From Charina bottae (taxonomy: Eukaryota > Chordata > Lepidosauria > Squamata > Charinaidae): a DNA stretch of 64,000 nt. The number at the start of each line of letters is the position of its first letter. Position 1 is the first letter of the stretch. The stretch is taken from positions 3,968,001 through 4,032,000 of the forward strand of contig JALMGJ010000020.1 in the NCBI GenBank assembly GCA_023362775.1, read 5' to 3'. A program made the position numbers and the translations under genes. The notes under the pieces were generated by a model. The model had not been told where the DNA came from. It did no database searches and worked only from the letters and a program-made list of their open reading frames with translations. Of the stretch, positions 1-11,582 are shown one piece after another.

Positions 1-127
1 CTGGACTCCTGATAGGAAAACCTCATGACCTGATTCTTGACTCTTGGACTCACTTGACTGATCGTGTTTTGAATGTGAAACTCCCTTAAGGCAAGCTCGT
101 GGGACTTTTGGGGCTTGTTTTTGTAGA

Positions 128-922
128 GTGTGTGCTTTTGCGCTCACACTCCCTTGCCGCCTGTTCATTACCTCACAAGTTTACCTCACACGTTTACCTC
201 ATAAGTCTCTCAGTAAAGTTTTACAACTACTTCCCTGGTGTACTGCGTGTAATTGGGCTGGGACAGGACACCAAGTGAATTGGGTCACTGGGCAATTAAC
301 TTTCGCCGATGGAATTTATAAGGGGTTAACCCCTAGAGAGCAGAAGGGCGAGCCTGAGCTAATAGGCACAGCATCCGAGATTTGGGGGGAAGTGGCAGGA
401 GAGGAGAAATATCTCATCCGCATGCAGTACGGAGATTTAAAAGAGGTGTTTGGAGAAGTGGAGTCCAACCACTTCCCACCTCATAGGAAGTCGGACTGTG
501 CTATAGAACTGGAACCAGGTGCCGAATTGCCCAGAACTAAGCTGTACTCCATGACTCCCAAGGAACTGGAGGCGTTGTGGGAGTTCATTGACAAAAACTT
601 AGAACGAGGGTTCATTTGCCTGGCCACTTCATCGATGGCTGCACCCGTTCTTTTTCAGAATCAAGAAGGATGGATCACTGAGATTGTGCACTGATTACCG
701 GGGATTGAATGCTATCTGTACTTCCAATAAATACCCCTTACCCCTTATGAAGGACATGCTAGCCCACCTATCAAGGGGGAAGATTTTTACCAAATTAGTC
801 TTAAGGGAAGCATACTTCCGAGTTCGAATTTGGGAAGGAGATGAGTAGAAAACAGTGTTTAATTGCCAGCTGGGGTCCTTTGACTAATGCCCTTCAGATT
901 GAGGGGGGGCCCTGGGATCGAG
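128..922 (+). pseudogene. Ty3/gypsy pol fragment (start of reverse transcriptase), decayed
   Basis: Translation from about 300 to 694 reads as the stretch entering a gypsy-type reverse transcriptase: an HFPPHRKSDCAIEL-like segment, then LYSMTPKELEAL and a GFI...AAPVLF segment. A 1-bp frameshift near 670 moves the reading to another frame, which continues as a [12 protein letters not shown]-like stretch, then a stop near 846 inside a segment resembling FNCQLGSF, and a degraded MPFGL-like end near 920. No LTR, integrase or gag is seen beside it. I infer a dead internal fragment. The first 120 bases of the window were not recognised. Confidence 0.75.
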
Positions 923-2929
923 GGCATCACAGCATGGCTTTGGAGATATTTTTGCTCATTTTGCATAAGCAAAATGGCTGATGGGCTTTCATGCACAGGA
1001 AAATTATATTTTTTCTTTTATTTGTGGTCTTGCTATCTGTGCTGATTTGGGTGGAACAGTGCTCCCACAAAGAAAGAGGGTAAGCTGTATAGCATTCTCT
1101 CTGAGGGTTAGGTGAAAGAAAGACCCTCCTCTCTGAAACTGCATTTTTTAATTGACAGTTTTTAATTTGTAATCATTGTGATACATTTAGAATAACTACA
1201 TTCCTTTGGTCATTCCTGAAGTTGCAAGCAAGAGTTAAAGGATAAATATGACATGATCCTAAGATACTTCCTTTCTCCCCCTTCTCTGATGTCATTGATT
1301 TTAGGATTTTTTGTGTACAGTAATGCAAGAGGCAATCACATCCTTATATGCATGTGAGAATTGCACTTGTCTTCTGTGGACTTTTACTGGCTGTGGGACT
1401 TTAAAAGCTGGCAAATACCTTAGGCCAGGCACTGCTAACCTTTTCTGGCTAGTGGGTACATTTGGAATTTTGAGAATGGGCACTCTCACAAAATGACTGT
1501 CATGATGGGAATGGCATGTCACAAAACATGTATTTACCAGTAAGTAAACTGATGAGATTGCTTTCTGCCATTGATTCTAGTTTCTTTAACATCTTAGCCT
1601 ACTTTTGTTACTGGTATGTGGGCACATTTCCAAAGGGAACACTGAACTGCAATCCTCTATCATATGTATTTTCTATGAAAGTTTCTGTGGGATATGAAGG
1701 GCACAGAAACACTCTTGGGGCTGGCCCTTTGTTTTGCACCTTGCTAACTTCCCATTTAATTTTAAAAATGTATAAGAATCTTTTTTAAAAATCAGGAAGT
1801 GGGGCATAGAGCCTGGTAGGCACCAAGTGATCTGTCTGCATCACTTCGGGAAGCCAGACCTTAGACAGTACGTGGGCACATAGGAAATGACTGGCAAGAA
1901 AATAATCCAAGCAGAACTCTATCATGCAGGAAAGCAGCAAGACAGTCACACAGAGAAAGAAGCCATCCACTTTCTTTGGCAACAAGCTGTCTGGATTGAG
2001 GGAAAGACACCAGTTTGGCAAGCTTAGCAGCAGACTATAAAATCGACCCTCGGAAGTCAATTGACTCCCTGGGCCAAACAAATTTTGGGATGATTTTCAA
2101 GTGCCAACCAGCAACTCCAACTGCTCAACTCAAGCTGTTCAAGCTGGTGGTGCAGTGAATAGGGAACCTGTGTAACAGATCTTCCTTTGTGAGGATGCTG
2201 TGAATTAGCATTACTTGCATAATTAATCATGCTCTGATCCCAATTTTTCAAAGCCATGTAACTTCTTTGTTAATTAAATTACATTTTTTGGCTAAGCTTT
2301 CTACCTAAGAAGAAATGTGTGCATAAACCAAAATAACTAAGTAAGTAAGTAAATGTGCTTCCTCCATGATAATAGCTTCTATTACAATACCACCATGTGG
2401 TTTGTCACATTGGTTAATAGTGATAACATTTGCAAGTTGTACAAGTACAAACTTGTCACACAATCTGTCTCTGAAACATATACATTGAAGTGGCTATCTG
2501 TTGGCTGGACAGCCTTCCTGGGGCACAAATTAGGGATGTGATGGAAAGCCTCCCAGACTCTTTAAGCCCATTGACAACTATCCAATTCTACTGACACACA
2601 CACAGTCTTGAAGACACTAGAGAGGAGGATGCCGGGGGAACAGGTAGAATTTTCTTCTTCTGTCAAAGAAAATGGCCCAAGAAGAGAGAGAACTTTGAAA
2701 ATGAATCATGCAGATGGTGCTCACAGGAACTGCTTGGTTTCTTTCATCATGGGTGTAGAGAATAAGGGAGGTGACCTTGATAGAAACATGCAAAAAACAT
2801 TACCTAGGCAAAAGGGGGCTGAAACATTCTGGACTGGTTTACATAGTGGGGCTGACATGTGGATGCATTTCTGGAATGAGGGACCCTGGAAAAAATGTAT
2901 TTGTTAGATGCTTTGCACACCTGATCTAG
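923..2929. other. Non-coding DNA, no gene seen; one possible old MITE near 1424-1535
   Basis: No coding region or intact element is supported. At 1424..1535 a stretch (CTGCTAACCTTTTCTGGC, then a GGCACTCTCACAAAATG-like part) resembles decayed hAT/Charlie-type repeats with GGCAACCTTT-like ends, but TSDs are not visible. The remainder is AT-rich and taken as intron. Confidence 0.4.
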
Positions 2930-3702
2930 AGGGATCTAAACTGAATTGGGGAGTGGGCAGTGGGTAGGCAGAAAAGGGTGACACCAAGCACCTACCTGAA
3001 AAATGGCGTAACACTAACCACTGGAAAGAGGACTGGAAGTGATATGCAGGACCAAGCACATAATTATAGGTAGGAAACTCTGTGACCCAAGGATTCCAGA
3101 GTTGCTATACAAATACAAGTATGTGCAAAAGAAACATGAAGATCTTGAAAAAGGTGAATATGATATTTTGTAGACATTACTGTAGCCTAGTGGGACAAAA
3201 CTCATGAAAGGGTGCAACTTATTCAGAAAGAATAGACCAGACAAAAGGGGAGAAGGAGTGACATCATATGAGAAGGAAATGTACACATGTATTGAGATCC
3301 AGAAACTTGAGCAGGAGGAGTTGTTGAGAGCATTTGGGTAATGCAAGAGAAGGGTAACAGCAAACATATTATTGTGGGGGTGTACTAAAGACTGCCGAAC
3401 CAGACAGGAGATCTGAATAATGCCCTGCTGGAATAGATTATAGAATTTTGAGGGAGAATTGACATAGAAATAATGGGAGGCTTTAACTATGCAGACATCT
3501 GTTAGAAAACCAACTTGGCTAATTGAGTGTTTTATTTTCCATAAATCAGAGACAAAGAGATTGGCTCTCCTAGATCTGATCCTAAACCACAGGAAATAGC
3601 TAGGTGAATTGGTAAAAGCAGTAAGGACTTTGGCAGTAAGTGACCATGTCATCTTGGGGTTCAAGATAAAAAGAAACTGGAACATGGTGGTACATGCAGA
3701 AT
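2930..3702 (+). pseudogene. CR1 LINE, endonuclease region (left part, split by the RTE)
   Basis: With many stops and frameshifts, the plus strand reads like the CR1 ORF2 endonuclease: a VVGVYxRLPNQTGDLNNALLE-like segment near 3370-3430, an IMGGFNYADIC-like segment near 3470-3500, and a segment resembling RGALLDLILTN near 3560-3600. The copy is old and heavily mutated. It is interrupted at 3702 by the RTE and resumes at 6942 in the same orientation, so CR1 was there first. The left boundary is approximate. Confidence 0.7.
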
Positions 3703-6700
3703 TTTTGTTGTTTATTCGTTCAGTCGTTTCCGACTCTTCGTGACTTCATGGACCAGCCCACGCCAGAGCTTTCTGTCGGCCGTCACCATCCCCAGCTCCC
3801 CAATGGTTGAGTCCGTCGCTTCCAGAATACCATCCATCCATCTTGCCCTTGGTCGGCCCCTCTTCCTTTTGCCTTCCACTTTCCCTAGCATCAGCTTCTT
3901 CTCCAGGGTATCCTGTCTTCTCATTATGTGGCCAAAGTACTTCAGTTTTGCCTTTAATATCATTCCCTCAAGTGAGCAGTCTGGCTTGATTTCCTGGAGT
4001 ATGGACTGGTTTGATCTTCTTGCAGTCCAAGGCACTCTCAGAATTTTCCTCCAACACCACAGTTCAAAAGCACCTATCTTCCTTCGCTCAGCCTTCCTTA
4101 TGGTCCAGCTCTCGCAGCCATAGGTTACTACAGGAAATACCATTGCTTTAACTATACGGACCTTTGTTGTCAGTGTGATGTCTCTGCTCTTAACTATTTT
4201 ATCAAGATTTGCCATTGCTCTCCTCCCAAGAAGTAGACGTCTTCTGATTTCCTGGCTGCAGTCAGCATCTGCAGTAATCTTTGCGCCTAGAAATACAAAG
4301 TCTGTCACTGCCTCCACTTTTTCTCCCTCTATTTGCCAGTCATCAATCAAGCTCGTTGCCATAATCTTGGTTTTTTTGAGGTTTAACTGCAACCCAGCTT
4401 TTGCACTTTCTTCTTTCACCTTCGTCATAAGGCTCCTCAACTCCTCCTCGCTTTCAGCCATCAAAGTGGTATCATCTGCATATCTGAGATTGTTAATGTT
4501 TCTTCCAGCGATTTTAACTCCAGCCTTGGATTCCTCAAGCCCAGCATGTCGTATGATGTGTTCTGCGTACAGGTTGAATAGGTAGGGTGAGAGTATACAA
4601 CCCTGCCGTACTCCTTTCCCAATCTTAAACCAGTCCGTTGTTCCGTGCTCTGTTCTTACCGTTGCTACTTGGTCGTTATACAGATTCCTTAGGAGGCAGA
4701 CAAGATGACTTGGTATCCCCATACCACCAAGAACTTGCCACAATTTGTTATGATCCACACAGTCAAAGGCTTTAGAATAGTCAATAAAACAGAAATAGAT
4801 GTTTTTCTGAAATTCCCTGGCTTTCTCCATTATCCAGCGGATATTGGCAATTTGGTCTCTAGTTCCTCTGCCTTTTCTAAACCCAGCTTGTACATCTGGC
4901 AATTCTCGCTCCATGAATTGCTGGAGTCTACCTTGCAAGATCTTGAGCATTACCTTACTGGCATGTGAAATAAGTGCCACTGTTCGATAGTTTGAACATT
5001 CTTTAGTGCTTCCCTTTTTTGGTATGGGGATATAAGTTGATTTTTTCCAATCTGATGGCCATTCTTGTGTTTTCCAAATTTGCTGGCATATGGCATGCAT
5101 CACCTTGACAGCATCATCTTGCAAGATTTTAAACAGTTCAGCTGGGATACCATCGTCTCCTGCTGCCTTGTTATTAGTAATGCTTCTTAAGGCCCATTCA
5201 ACCTCACTCTTCAGGATGTCTGGCTCTAACTCACTGACCACACCGTCAAAGCTATCTCCAATATTATTATCCTTCCTATACAGATCTTCCGTATATTCTT
5301 GCCACCTTTTCTTGATCTCTTCTGCTTCTGTTAGGTCCTTACCATCTTTGTTTTTGATCATACCCATTTTTGCCTGGAATTTACCTCCAATGTTTCTAAT
5401 TTTCTGGAAGAGGTCTCTTGTCCTTCCTATTCTATTGTCTTCTTCCACTTCCGCACATTGCTTGTTTAAAAATAATTCCTTATCTCTTCTGGCTAACCTC
5501 TGGAATTTTGCATTTAATTGGGCATATCTCCCCCTATCACTGTTGCCTTTTGCTTTCCTTCTTTCTTGGGCTACTTCCAGTGTTTCAGCAGACAGCCATC
5601 TTGCCTTCTTGGTTTTCTTTTTCTTTGGGACGTTTTTTGTTGCCGCCTCCTGAACAATGTTGCGAACTTCTGTCCATAGTTCTTCTGGGACCCTATCTAC
5701 TAAATCTAGTCCCTTAAATCTATTCTTCACCTCCACTGCATATTCCTTAGGAATATTAGTGAGCTCATATCTAACTGATCTGTGGGTCTTCCCTATTCTC
5801 TTTAGTCTGATTCTAAATTTTGCAATAAGAAGTTCGTGATCTGAACTACAGTCAGCTCCAGGTCTTGTTTTTACCGACTGTATAGAGGTCCGCCACCTTT
5901 GGCTGCAAAGGATGTAGTCAATCTGATTTCGGTGTCGACCATCTGGTGAAGTCCATGTATAAAGTCGTCTTTTAGGTTGTTGGAAGAGAGTGTTTGTTAT
6001 GCACAGTGAGTTGTCTTGGCAAAATTCTATCAGCCTATGTCCTGCTTCATTTTGTTCTCCCAGACCATGCTTGCCTGTAATTCCAGGTGTCGTCTGACTA
6101 CCCACCTTAGCATTCCAGTCTCCTGTAATGAAAATAACATCTCTTTTTGGTGTATTATCTAGTAGGTGCTGCAGATCCTCATAGAACTGATCTACTTCTG
6201 CTTCTTCAGCATCTGTGGTTGGGGCGTATATTTGGATCACTGTGATGTTAAATGGCTTACCCTGAATTCGAATTGAGATCATTCTATCGTTTTTTGGATT
6301 GTATCCAAGCACTGCTTTAGCCACTTTATTATTAATTATGAAGGCTACTCCATTTCTTCTGTGGTCCTCTTGTCCACAGTAGTAGATCTGGTGGTCATCT
6401 GATGTGAAGTGGCCCATCCCAGTCCATTTCAGTTCACTGACACCTAAAATGTCTATATTTAATCTTGACATCTCACCAATAACCACATCCAATTTGCCCT
6501 GGCTCATAGATCTTACATTCCAGGTTCCTATGGTGTGTTGATCTTTAGAACATCGGATTCGCCGTTCACCACCAGCACCGTCGGCCGCTAGCCGTCCTTT
6601 CGGCTTTGAGCTAGCTGCGTCATCACATCTGGGGCTAGTTGAACGTATCCTCTGTTCCTCCCCAGTAGCATTTTGACCATCTTCCGACCTGGGAGTCCCA

Positions 6701-6931
6701 TCTTCTGATGGTATACCGACATATCTTTGGTTGTACTGATCCATTTAGTTTTCACGGCAAGAATACTGGGGTGGGTTGCCGTTACCTTCCCCAGGGATCG
6801 TATTTAGTCTGACCTCTCTGCCACGACCTTCCCGTCTTGGGTGTCCCTTCACGGTTTAGCTCATGGTTTCATTGAGGTGCTCAAGCTCCAGCACCACGAC
6901 AAGGTAACGATCTCCTTTGCTGGAGAATATG
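3703..6931 (-). mobile_element. Full-length RTE/BovB-clade LINE with 10-bp TSD
   Basis: The insertion is delimited by the direct repeat CATGCAGAAT at 3693-3702 and 6932-6941, giving an element of about 3.23 kb on the minus strand, the usual size for BovB. It has a short 5' leader, a single 1010-codon ORF, and a 3' end immediately after the stop codon in an ACAAC/A-rich tail (read on the minus strand). The leader contains the CCCACCCCAGTATTCTTGCC-type segment also seen in the second BovB copy (18910..24296). It sits inside the endonuclease region of an older CR1. Exact TSD, full length and an open frame together imply a recent insertion. Confidence 0.93.
3712..6744 (-). CDS. RTE/BovB retrotransposon polyprotein: AP endonuclease plus reverse transcriptase, intact
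   Basis: A 1010-residue ORF without stops. An N-terminal apurinic-type endonuclease shows GTWNVRS (73-79), SELKW with its acidic residue (E104), GDWNAKVG (208-215) and the SDHELL catalytic histidine motif (301-306). A basic linker (374-382) leads to a reverse transcriptase with KECSNYRTVALI (581-592), FIDYSKAFD (653-661, first catalytic Asp at 655), GVRQGCILSP (711-720) and YADD (755-758). The C-terminal domain carries GRPRARWMDG and ends RKRLNE. Known role of the family: the endonuclease nicks target DNA and the RT copies the RNA there (target-primed reverse transcription). The Met chosen opens the longest frame just after the leader. The protein is clearly diverged from the other BovB copy in the window. 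It is a transposon gene, not a host gene; activity is an inference from integrity. Confidence 0.93.
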   Translation of the reverse strand: MDQYNQRYVGIPSEDGTPRSEDGQNATGEEQRIRSTSPRCDDAASSKPKGRLAADGAGGERRIRCSKDQHTIGTWNVRSMSQGKLDVVIGEMSRLNIDILGVSELKWTGMGHFTSDDHQIYYCGQEDHRRNGVAFIINNKVAKAVLGYNPKNDRMISIRIQGKPFNITVIQIYAPTTDAEEAEVDQFYEDLQHLLDNTPKRDVIFITGDWNAKVGSQTTPGITGKHGLGEQNEAGHRLIEFCQDNSLCITNTLFQQPKRRLYTWTSPDGRHRNQIDYILCSQRWRTSIQSVKTRPGADCSSDHELLIAKFRIRLKRIGKTHRSVRYELTNIPKEYAVEVKNRFKGLDLVDRVPEELWTEVRNIVQEAATKNVPKKKKTKKARWLSAETLEVAQERRKAKGNSDRGRYAQLNAKFQRLARRDKELFLNKQCAEVEEDNRIGRTRDLFQKIRNIGGKFQAKMGMIKNKDGKDLTEAEEIKKRWQEYTEDLYRKDNNIGDSFDGVVSELEPDILKSEVEWALRSITNNKAAGDDGIPAELFKILQDDAVKVMHAICQQIWKTQEWPSDWKKSTYIPIPKKGSTKECSNYRTVALISHASKVMLKILQGRLQQFMERELPDVQAGFRKGRGTRDQIANIRWIMEKAREFQKNIYFCFIDYSKAFDCVDHNKLWQVLGGMGIPSHLVCLLRNLYNDQVATVRTEHGTTDWFKIGKGVRQGCILSPYLFNLYAEHIIRHAGLEESKAGVKIAGRNINNLRYADDTTLMAESEEELRSLMTKVKEESAKAGLQLNLKKTKIMATSLIDDWQIEGEKVEAVTDFVFLGAKITADADCSQEIRRRLLLGRRAMANLDKIVKSRDITLTTKVRIVKAMVFPVVTYGCESWTIRKAERRKIGAFELWCWRKILRVPWTARRSNQSILQEIKPDCSLEGMILKAKLKYFGHIMRRQDTLEKKLMLGKVEGKRKRGRPRARWMDGILEATDSTIGELGMVTADRKLWRGLVHEVTKSRKRLNE

Positions 6932-6941
6932 CATGCAGAAT

Positions 6942-7490
6942 AGATTTCAGCAAATCCAATTTCAACACCTTTAGAGGAATACTAGGTGGGGATCCCATGG
7001 AAACAAATCCTCAGGCTCAAGGAGCACAGGAGGGTTGAGAGTGTTTCAAAAATAAGATACTGGAAGTACAATTGACTGGTCTAAGAATTTAAAAGAACAT
7101 GCATAAGAAGTGGGAGGTGATTGTAGTCACTCAAGGAAGTGTACCATCAAGTAGCTAACACTGACAGAAAGAAAGTTAGAAGGGCTTATGCTCAAAAACA
7201 AATTTAGGCTTGCAAGGGAAGTTAAAAGCAATAAAAAGGGCTTTTTGCCTATTCATTAGTGAGCTCATTGTGAGAAGATAGTAGGAGGGTGACAGGAGAT
7301 GGGGAGAGGGCAGAGCTCCTCAACTTTGCTTTGGTCTTCTCCTCAAAGTAGAATTGTGTTCAAATGGACCTAAGCGAAACAACTGACAAAAGTAGGAAAT
7401 GGCAGCCAAGAAGTAAAGGGAGAACTAGAGAACACCTGGGTACTGTGAATGGGTTTCTAGGACCAGTCCAATTATATCTGTGACTCTTTA
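6942..7490 (+). pseudogene. CR1 LINE, right part after the RTE insertion
   Basis: Continues the CR1 reading interrupted at 3702, from the end of the endonuclease toward the segment before the reverse transcriptase: an FNTFRGILGG/IPW-like stretch, a KVRRAYAQK-like stretch near 7150-7200, KKGFFAY near 7220-7260, then a segment resembling ERAELLNxFFASVF near 7300-7350. Numerous stops. The RT domain is not recognisable beyond about 7490, so the copy appears 3'-truncated or too decayed to read. Confidence 0.6.
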
Positions 7491-7732
7491 AGGAGCCAAT
7501 TACTGTCTGTTTTCCAGTTTAAAGACAATTTTCTAATTTATAGACTGTTAAATTAAATCTCCTGGATTTGATGTTAAGATACCCCAAATGTAATTCTGGT
7601 AAGTGATCTTATTTATTCTGTACAATTTATTTACACCTCAATCTGAAAGGTTTACAGATATTAAAAATAATAGAACAATAATAAACAATACATTACAAGT
7701 TCTTTAACACATTAATACATTAACTAATATAC
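7491..7732. other. AT-rich non-coding DNA
   Basis: No gene. The part at 7600-7700 resembles a LINE tail (TTATTTATTCTGTACAATTT then A-rich) but too weakly to assign to a family. Confidence 0.3.
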
Positions 7733-8005
7733 TGCCAGGCCCAGCCCAAGAACAACCAAGAATCAGTCCAGCCAAACTTCAGTTCTTTATTTGCTAACGC
7801 CATATAGACAGAATCTTGCCAGACTAAAGCAACTCTACCTAACCTAAGGGGAAATAACCTGGGAAGGCTCTAGGGCAGGGCTATCCTGAACCTCTTGGTT
7901 TTCCCACAACTGCCCCCTGGACTATATCTCCTCTTATCTCTTCCACCTTCTTGGAATCGGCTCCCTCCTTCCTGAGAACCAGCGGCAATGCCAAAATCCA
8001 CCACA
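7733..8005 (-). mobile_element. Probable solo LTR
   Basis: The segment starts TGCCAGG and ends CCACCACA on the plus strand and is flanked by TATAC on both sides (7728-7732 and 8006-8010), as expected for TG...CA termini with a 5-bp TSD. On the minus strand an AATAAAG polyadenylation-type signal lies about 50 bp from the 3' end. The flanking DNA to 8220 is also GC-rich, so the true right boundary could be further out. Superfamily unknown. Confidence 0.4.
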
Positions 8006-8522
8006 TATACACACTAATGGCTCCACACCAATTCCTGAATGCCCTCTGGAGAAGTCAGGTTTTTACCAGCTTCTGGAAGGCAATGAGAGAGGGAGCTACC
8101 CTTGCCCAGCGAACCCGCTGTTCCATAGGAAGGGAGCTCCCACAGAGAACCTCTTAAGGGGCACTCCTGGCCTGTCCAGGTCAAGTAGGCGGAAACTATC
8201 TGCCTGGGAAAAAATGGCCTCTTCGATTGAGTTTTGCTTTTTCTCTATTGGTGAAAAAGTTCTTAGTCATGCAGTGTAAAACTTCCACAAAAGACACTTT
8301 TAACTTCTAATTTACTTTGTTGGCATCCTGGATATGATTCTGCTTTTTCTAACCCAGATTAGTTCTGCTAATGGGTTTTCATTTCTGATTTGTAATAATG
8401 TCAGATTAACAAATGACTAATCTACTATAAGAGGCTTGGCTTGGGCCAAATGGGTAAAGAGAACAGGAACACGCCAATCACTATTTTGACTTGAGCTATG
8501 CATGAATATAGTATTCTTGGAA
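8006..8522. other. Non-coding DNA, possible LTR-internal remnant
   Basis: 8006-8220 is GC-richer than its surroundings and may belong with the preceding LTR-like segment. 8220-8522 is AT-rich and anonymous. No coding homology recognised. Confidence 0.3.
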
Positions 8523-8940
8523 TAGAGCTTTCCAAACTGTGTGTCGGGACACGTTAGTGTGTCGGCTGCAGTGTCTGGGTGTGTCGCGGCTGCTGCTGCT
8601 TCCGAGCCCTGCCAGGATTCCACGCAGGTCCTAGTGCCTGTCTCGTGCCCGGCTGCCTCCAAACCTGCTGTGATTCCACTCAGGTCCTAGTGCCTGCCTT
8701 GTGCCCTGCTGTAAGAGGGGAGCTCTGCCCATGCCTTGCCCTGCTGTAAAGGGGAACTCTGTTTTCATGAGATATGTTGTGTCCCCATACATTTCGCTAT
8801 TACAATTTATGTATGTGTCCGTATCTCTTATAAGTTAGTTAGTTTAACCTCTGGTTTGCTAGTAAAACTGAATTACTGTGTCACGAAATGATGCATGTCT
8901 AAAAAGTGTGTCACCAACATGAAAAGTTTGGAAAGCTCTG
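8523..8940. mobile_element. hAT-type MITE, copy 1 (subfamily with CTGCTGCTTCC core)
   Basis: Terminal inverted repeats read (T/C)AGAGCTTTCCAAACTGTGTG at the left and GTTTGGAAAGCTCTG at the right, matching the hAT CAGNG...CNCTG pattern. An exact 8-bp TSD, TCTTGGAA, flanks it (8515-8522 and 8941-8948). The interior has no transposase and carries GTGTCGC/GCGACAC sub-repeats. It is closely related to copy 2 (10145..10430), sharing the CCTGCCAGGATTCC...CAGGTCCTAGTGCCTG interior. Confidence 0.88.
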
Positions 8941-10144
8941 TCTTGGAAGATAAGCGGTCTTAGTTCCTGAAGTGGTATTCCGTGAGAGAAAATGGCAGAC
9001 AAGGCCATTTAAAGGAACTGCCTAACGGGGGAACAGACTTTGGCCTCACTGAAAGGAAGCCGGGCACACTTCCCATTCAGGGAGGTTTTCTGCTTATCCA
9101 AGGAACATTCAATGGTATCAGTGGTGATGAGGAGGAGGTAGGTAGTCCAATAGGCTGATCCAAGTATAAACTAGGGACAGCTTTGGAGACAAAAATAATC
9201 CAAAACTCGGTCTCGAGGTTACTTTATCTTTATGAAACTGGAAGTAGAATGGATCAGCCTTAAAGGCACAAGAAAAGCTACTTTCATACTAAGAAACTAT
9301 AGAGCCACCGTTGCCATCAGCTCAAATGGTTGTGAAGTAAGAGAGATAAGAGCAAGGGATAAGCTTCATGGAGAGATAGGAGACTTTACTGGATGAAAGA
9401 TATTAGAGAGCCCCTGACCGATTCAGCTAGAGGGCAGGAAATCAACAGGGTAGCTGAAACGGCTGTGACAAATTCCCAGAGGGAAGAGAGTATCAGTTCT
9501 GTAACTTCAGAGTAAGCAAAAATTGAAAAAACACCTGCAATGGGGTCAATGCTTAGTGTGCATACAAATGGCAAAAAATGACTTTACTTACATATGTTGC
9601 TTACAAACGCACAAACTCTGCTGAGAAGAAGCACTGAAATGCTAAGCTTCAGTGCAGGGCTGGCAGTGTAGGAGTACAGTCACTTCAGTCTTTTCCTGAC
9701 AGTAGATCAGTTAAAATTCCAGTTTATATGGAAAACCAGATAAATCTGAAGTAATGAAGTTAACTCAAGGTGGAAGGCCACTAGGTTATCTTGAGCAGTA
9801 ACTCAATGAATAGTCAATGAACCAGGCACTTCGTTGTCTTGTCTAACCTTGCTGGGATAAATGCTTATTGGATTGTGATAACTTGGGTATGTTTCACGAT
9901 CTGCAGCTTCTGTGTATGCCTGTTCGGGTTGCTCAGATTGTTCACTAAATCACTATACCGCTTGCAACTTTGCAGGAACTTAAAGTAGGAGAGAAGAGAG
10001 GATTCTCACTGAAGGGAAAGATCAAGGGTGAAAACTATAACTAATGTTGAAGCGGTGTTGTAGAATCAACATGTGTACTGTTTTGGAAAGCAGACTCAGT
10101 TAATGGAAGGAGTTGTAGCCAATTATCCTGCTGATAGTTTACTG
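8941..10144. other. Intronic-type DNA, nothing recognised
   Basis: No supported gene or repeat boundary. Short open frames here lack homology and initiation context. Confidence 0.4.
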
Positions 10145-10430
10145 CAGAGTTTTCCAAACTGTGTGTTGCGACAGGTGTGTCAGATGCAGTGTCTGGGTGT
10201 GTCGCAGCTGCTGCTGCCTCCGAGCCCTGCCAGGATTCCGCGCAGGTCCTAGTGCCTGCCTTGTGCCCTGCTGCCTCCAAACCTGCTGTGATTCCGCACA
10301 GGTCCTAGTGCCTGCCTTGTGCCCTGGTGTAAGAGTGTGTCGCGAAATGATGCCCTGCTGTAAGAGTGTGTCACGAAATGATGCATGTCTAAAAAGTGTG
10401 TCACCAACTTGAACAGTTTGGAAAGCTCTG
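10145..10430. mobile_element. hAT-type MITE, copy 2
   Basis: Starts CAGAGTTTTCCAAACTGTGTG and ends GTTTGGAAAGCTCTG, with an exact 8-bp TSD GTTTACTG (10137-10144 and 10431-10438). It shares core and ends with copy 1 but is about 130 bp shorter. No coding capacity. It would be mobilised in trans by a hAT transposase, which is not encoded in the window. Confidence 0.9.
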
Positions 10431-11582
10431 GTTTACTGTATATAGCAATATAAACATAATCTAGGAGGCATGTTTATGTATTCTGTTTGTCCATTAGACA
10501 AACATATGTGATGGACAAACACAGTTAAGAATGATAGTAAACTATTCCAGAAACAGGCTGTAAATCGAGAACACCAGGCTGATACTGTGCTTTTGGGTAG
10601 CCTGTTTAACCAGAACACATGTTTGAGGAACATTTGAGCCACACCCAGGTGGGTGGTAGCATTTGGCAGAATTAAAATGAGCTGTTTTAGAGAACAGATC
10701 TACCAAAACCAAGATGGCATATTGCCCCTGAGAGTGTGCTACACCTAGAATTATAGTTTTAAGGCCTGATGTGTCTCAAAAAGGGCAGCAGAAGACCTAC
10801 AAACCTGGTGGGTGGATATATTAACATGCTGGCATGTTGGAGAAGCAGCTATTTAGTACCATATATTCACCATAAGGCTCAGCCATCAAAGCCCCAGAGA
10901 AGACAGCTGTGTTGTTTTATATAGTCTAAAAGTGATGTGCCGCTAGATTGTCATGACCCAGCCACAGTACTTCATTTTGCTCAGCAACAGTCCTTTTGGT
11001 AAGAATGAGGTACTGCGGCTCATAAAAACGAGGTTCAGCAAACTTTTCTATCCCTTCCTGAGAGGGATCTAGAGAGCATTCTGAATTTGGGGGAATGTAG
11101 AATAGTCATTTCAGGAACATCGCTCTGGGTTTTAGGGAACTCTAATATAATATAATGGAAACATTATAGGCTATTCCGCTTCAGGGAACAGTTGCATAAC
11201 TGGTGGGGCAGGTGCTTCCTTTGATTCCAAACCAAAGCAAAGGTAGCTTGATCTCTGCTCCACTTTATCTGGTGTGCCAGCTTTGACTCTGCCTGGCCTC
11301 TGTCTTAATGACTTCATGATTAATGACCTGAAAACTGCTTAATATACAGTTATCCTTAAAGACACAACTGAAGCAGAATTGTTAAGTGGGGCAGCTAAAT
11401 GGGACTGTACAAGAGTGATCTTTAGAGAGCCTTCTGAAGTACTGGGCTCAGTTCGAAGTGCAGTCTATATAACCCTCATTGGTTTAGGATTCAGTAAGTT
11501 TGAACACTATAGGAGAAATATATTAGGGCTGTGCAGGGCTTCGGATTTGATTCCAGAAGTGGGGGAGCGGGGGCTGCCATGA
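10431..11582. other. Intronic-type DNA, nothing firmly recognised
   Basis: No gene. A short stretch at 11520-11560 (ATTAGGGCTGTGCAGGGCTTCGG) resembles widespread reptile LINE/CR1 debris but is too short to call. Confidence 0.35.

Noticed and set aside
2608..2907. 99-codon plus-strand frame as a host exon
   Set aside because: No recognisable domain or splice context; lies in anonymous DNA just before the CR1 remnant.
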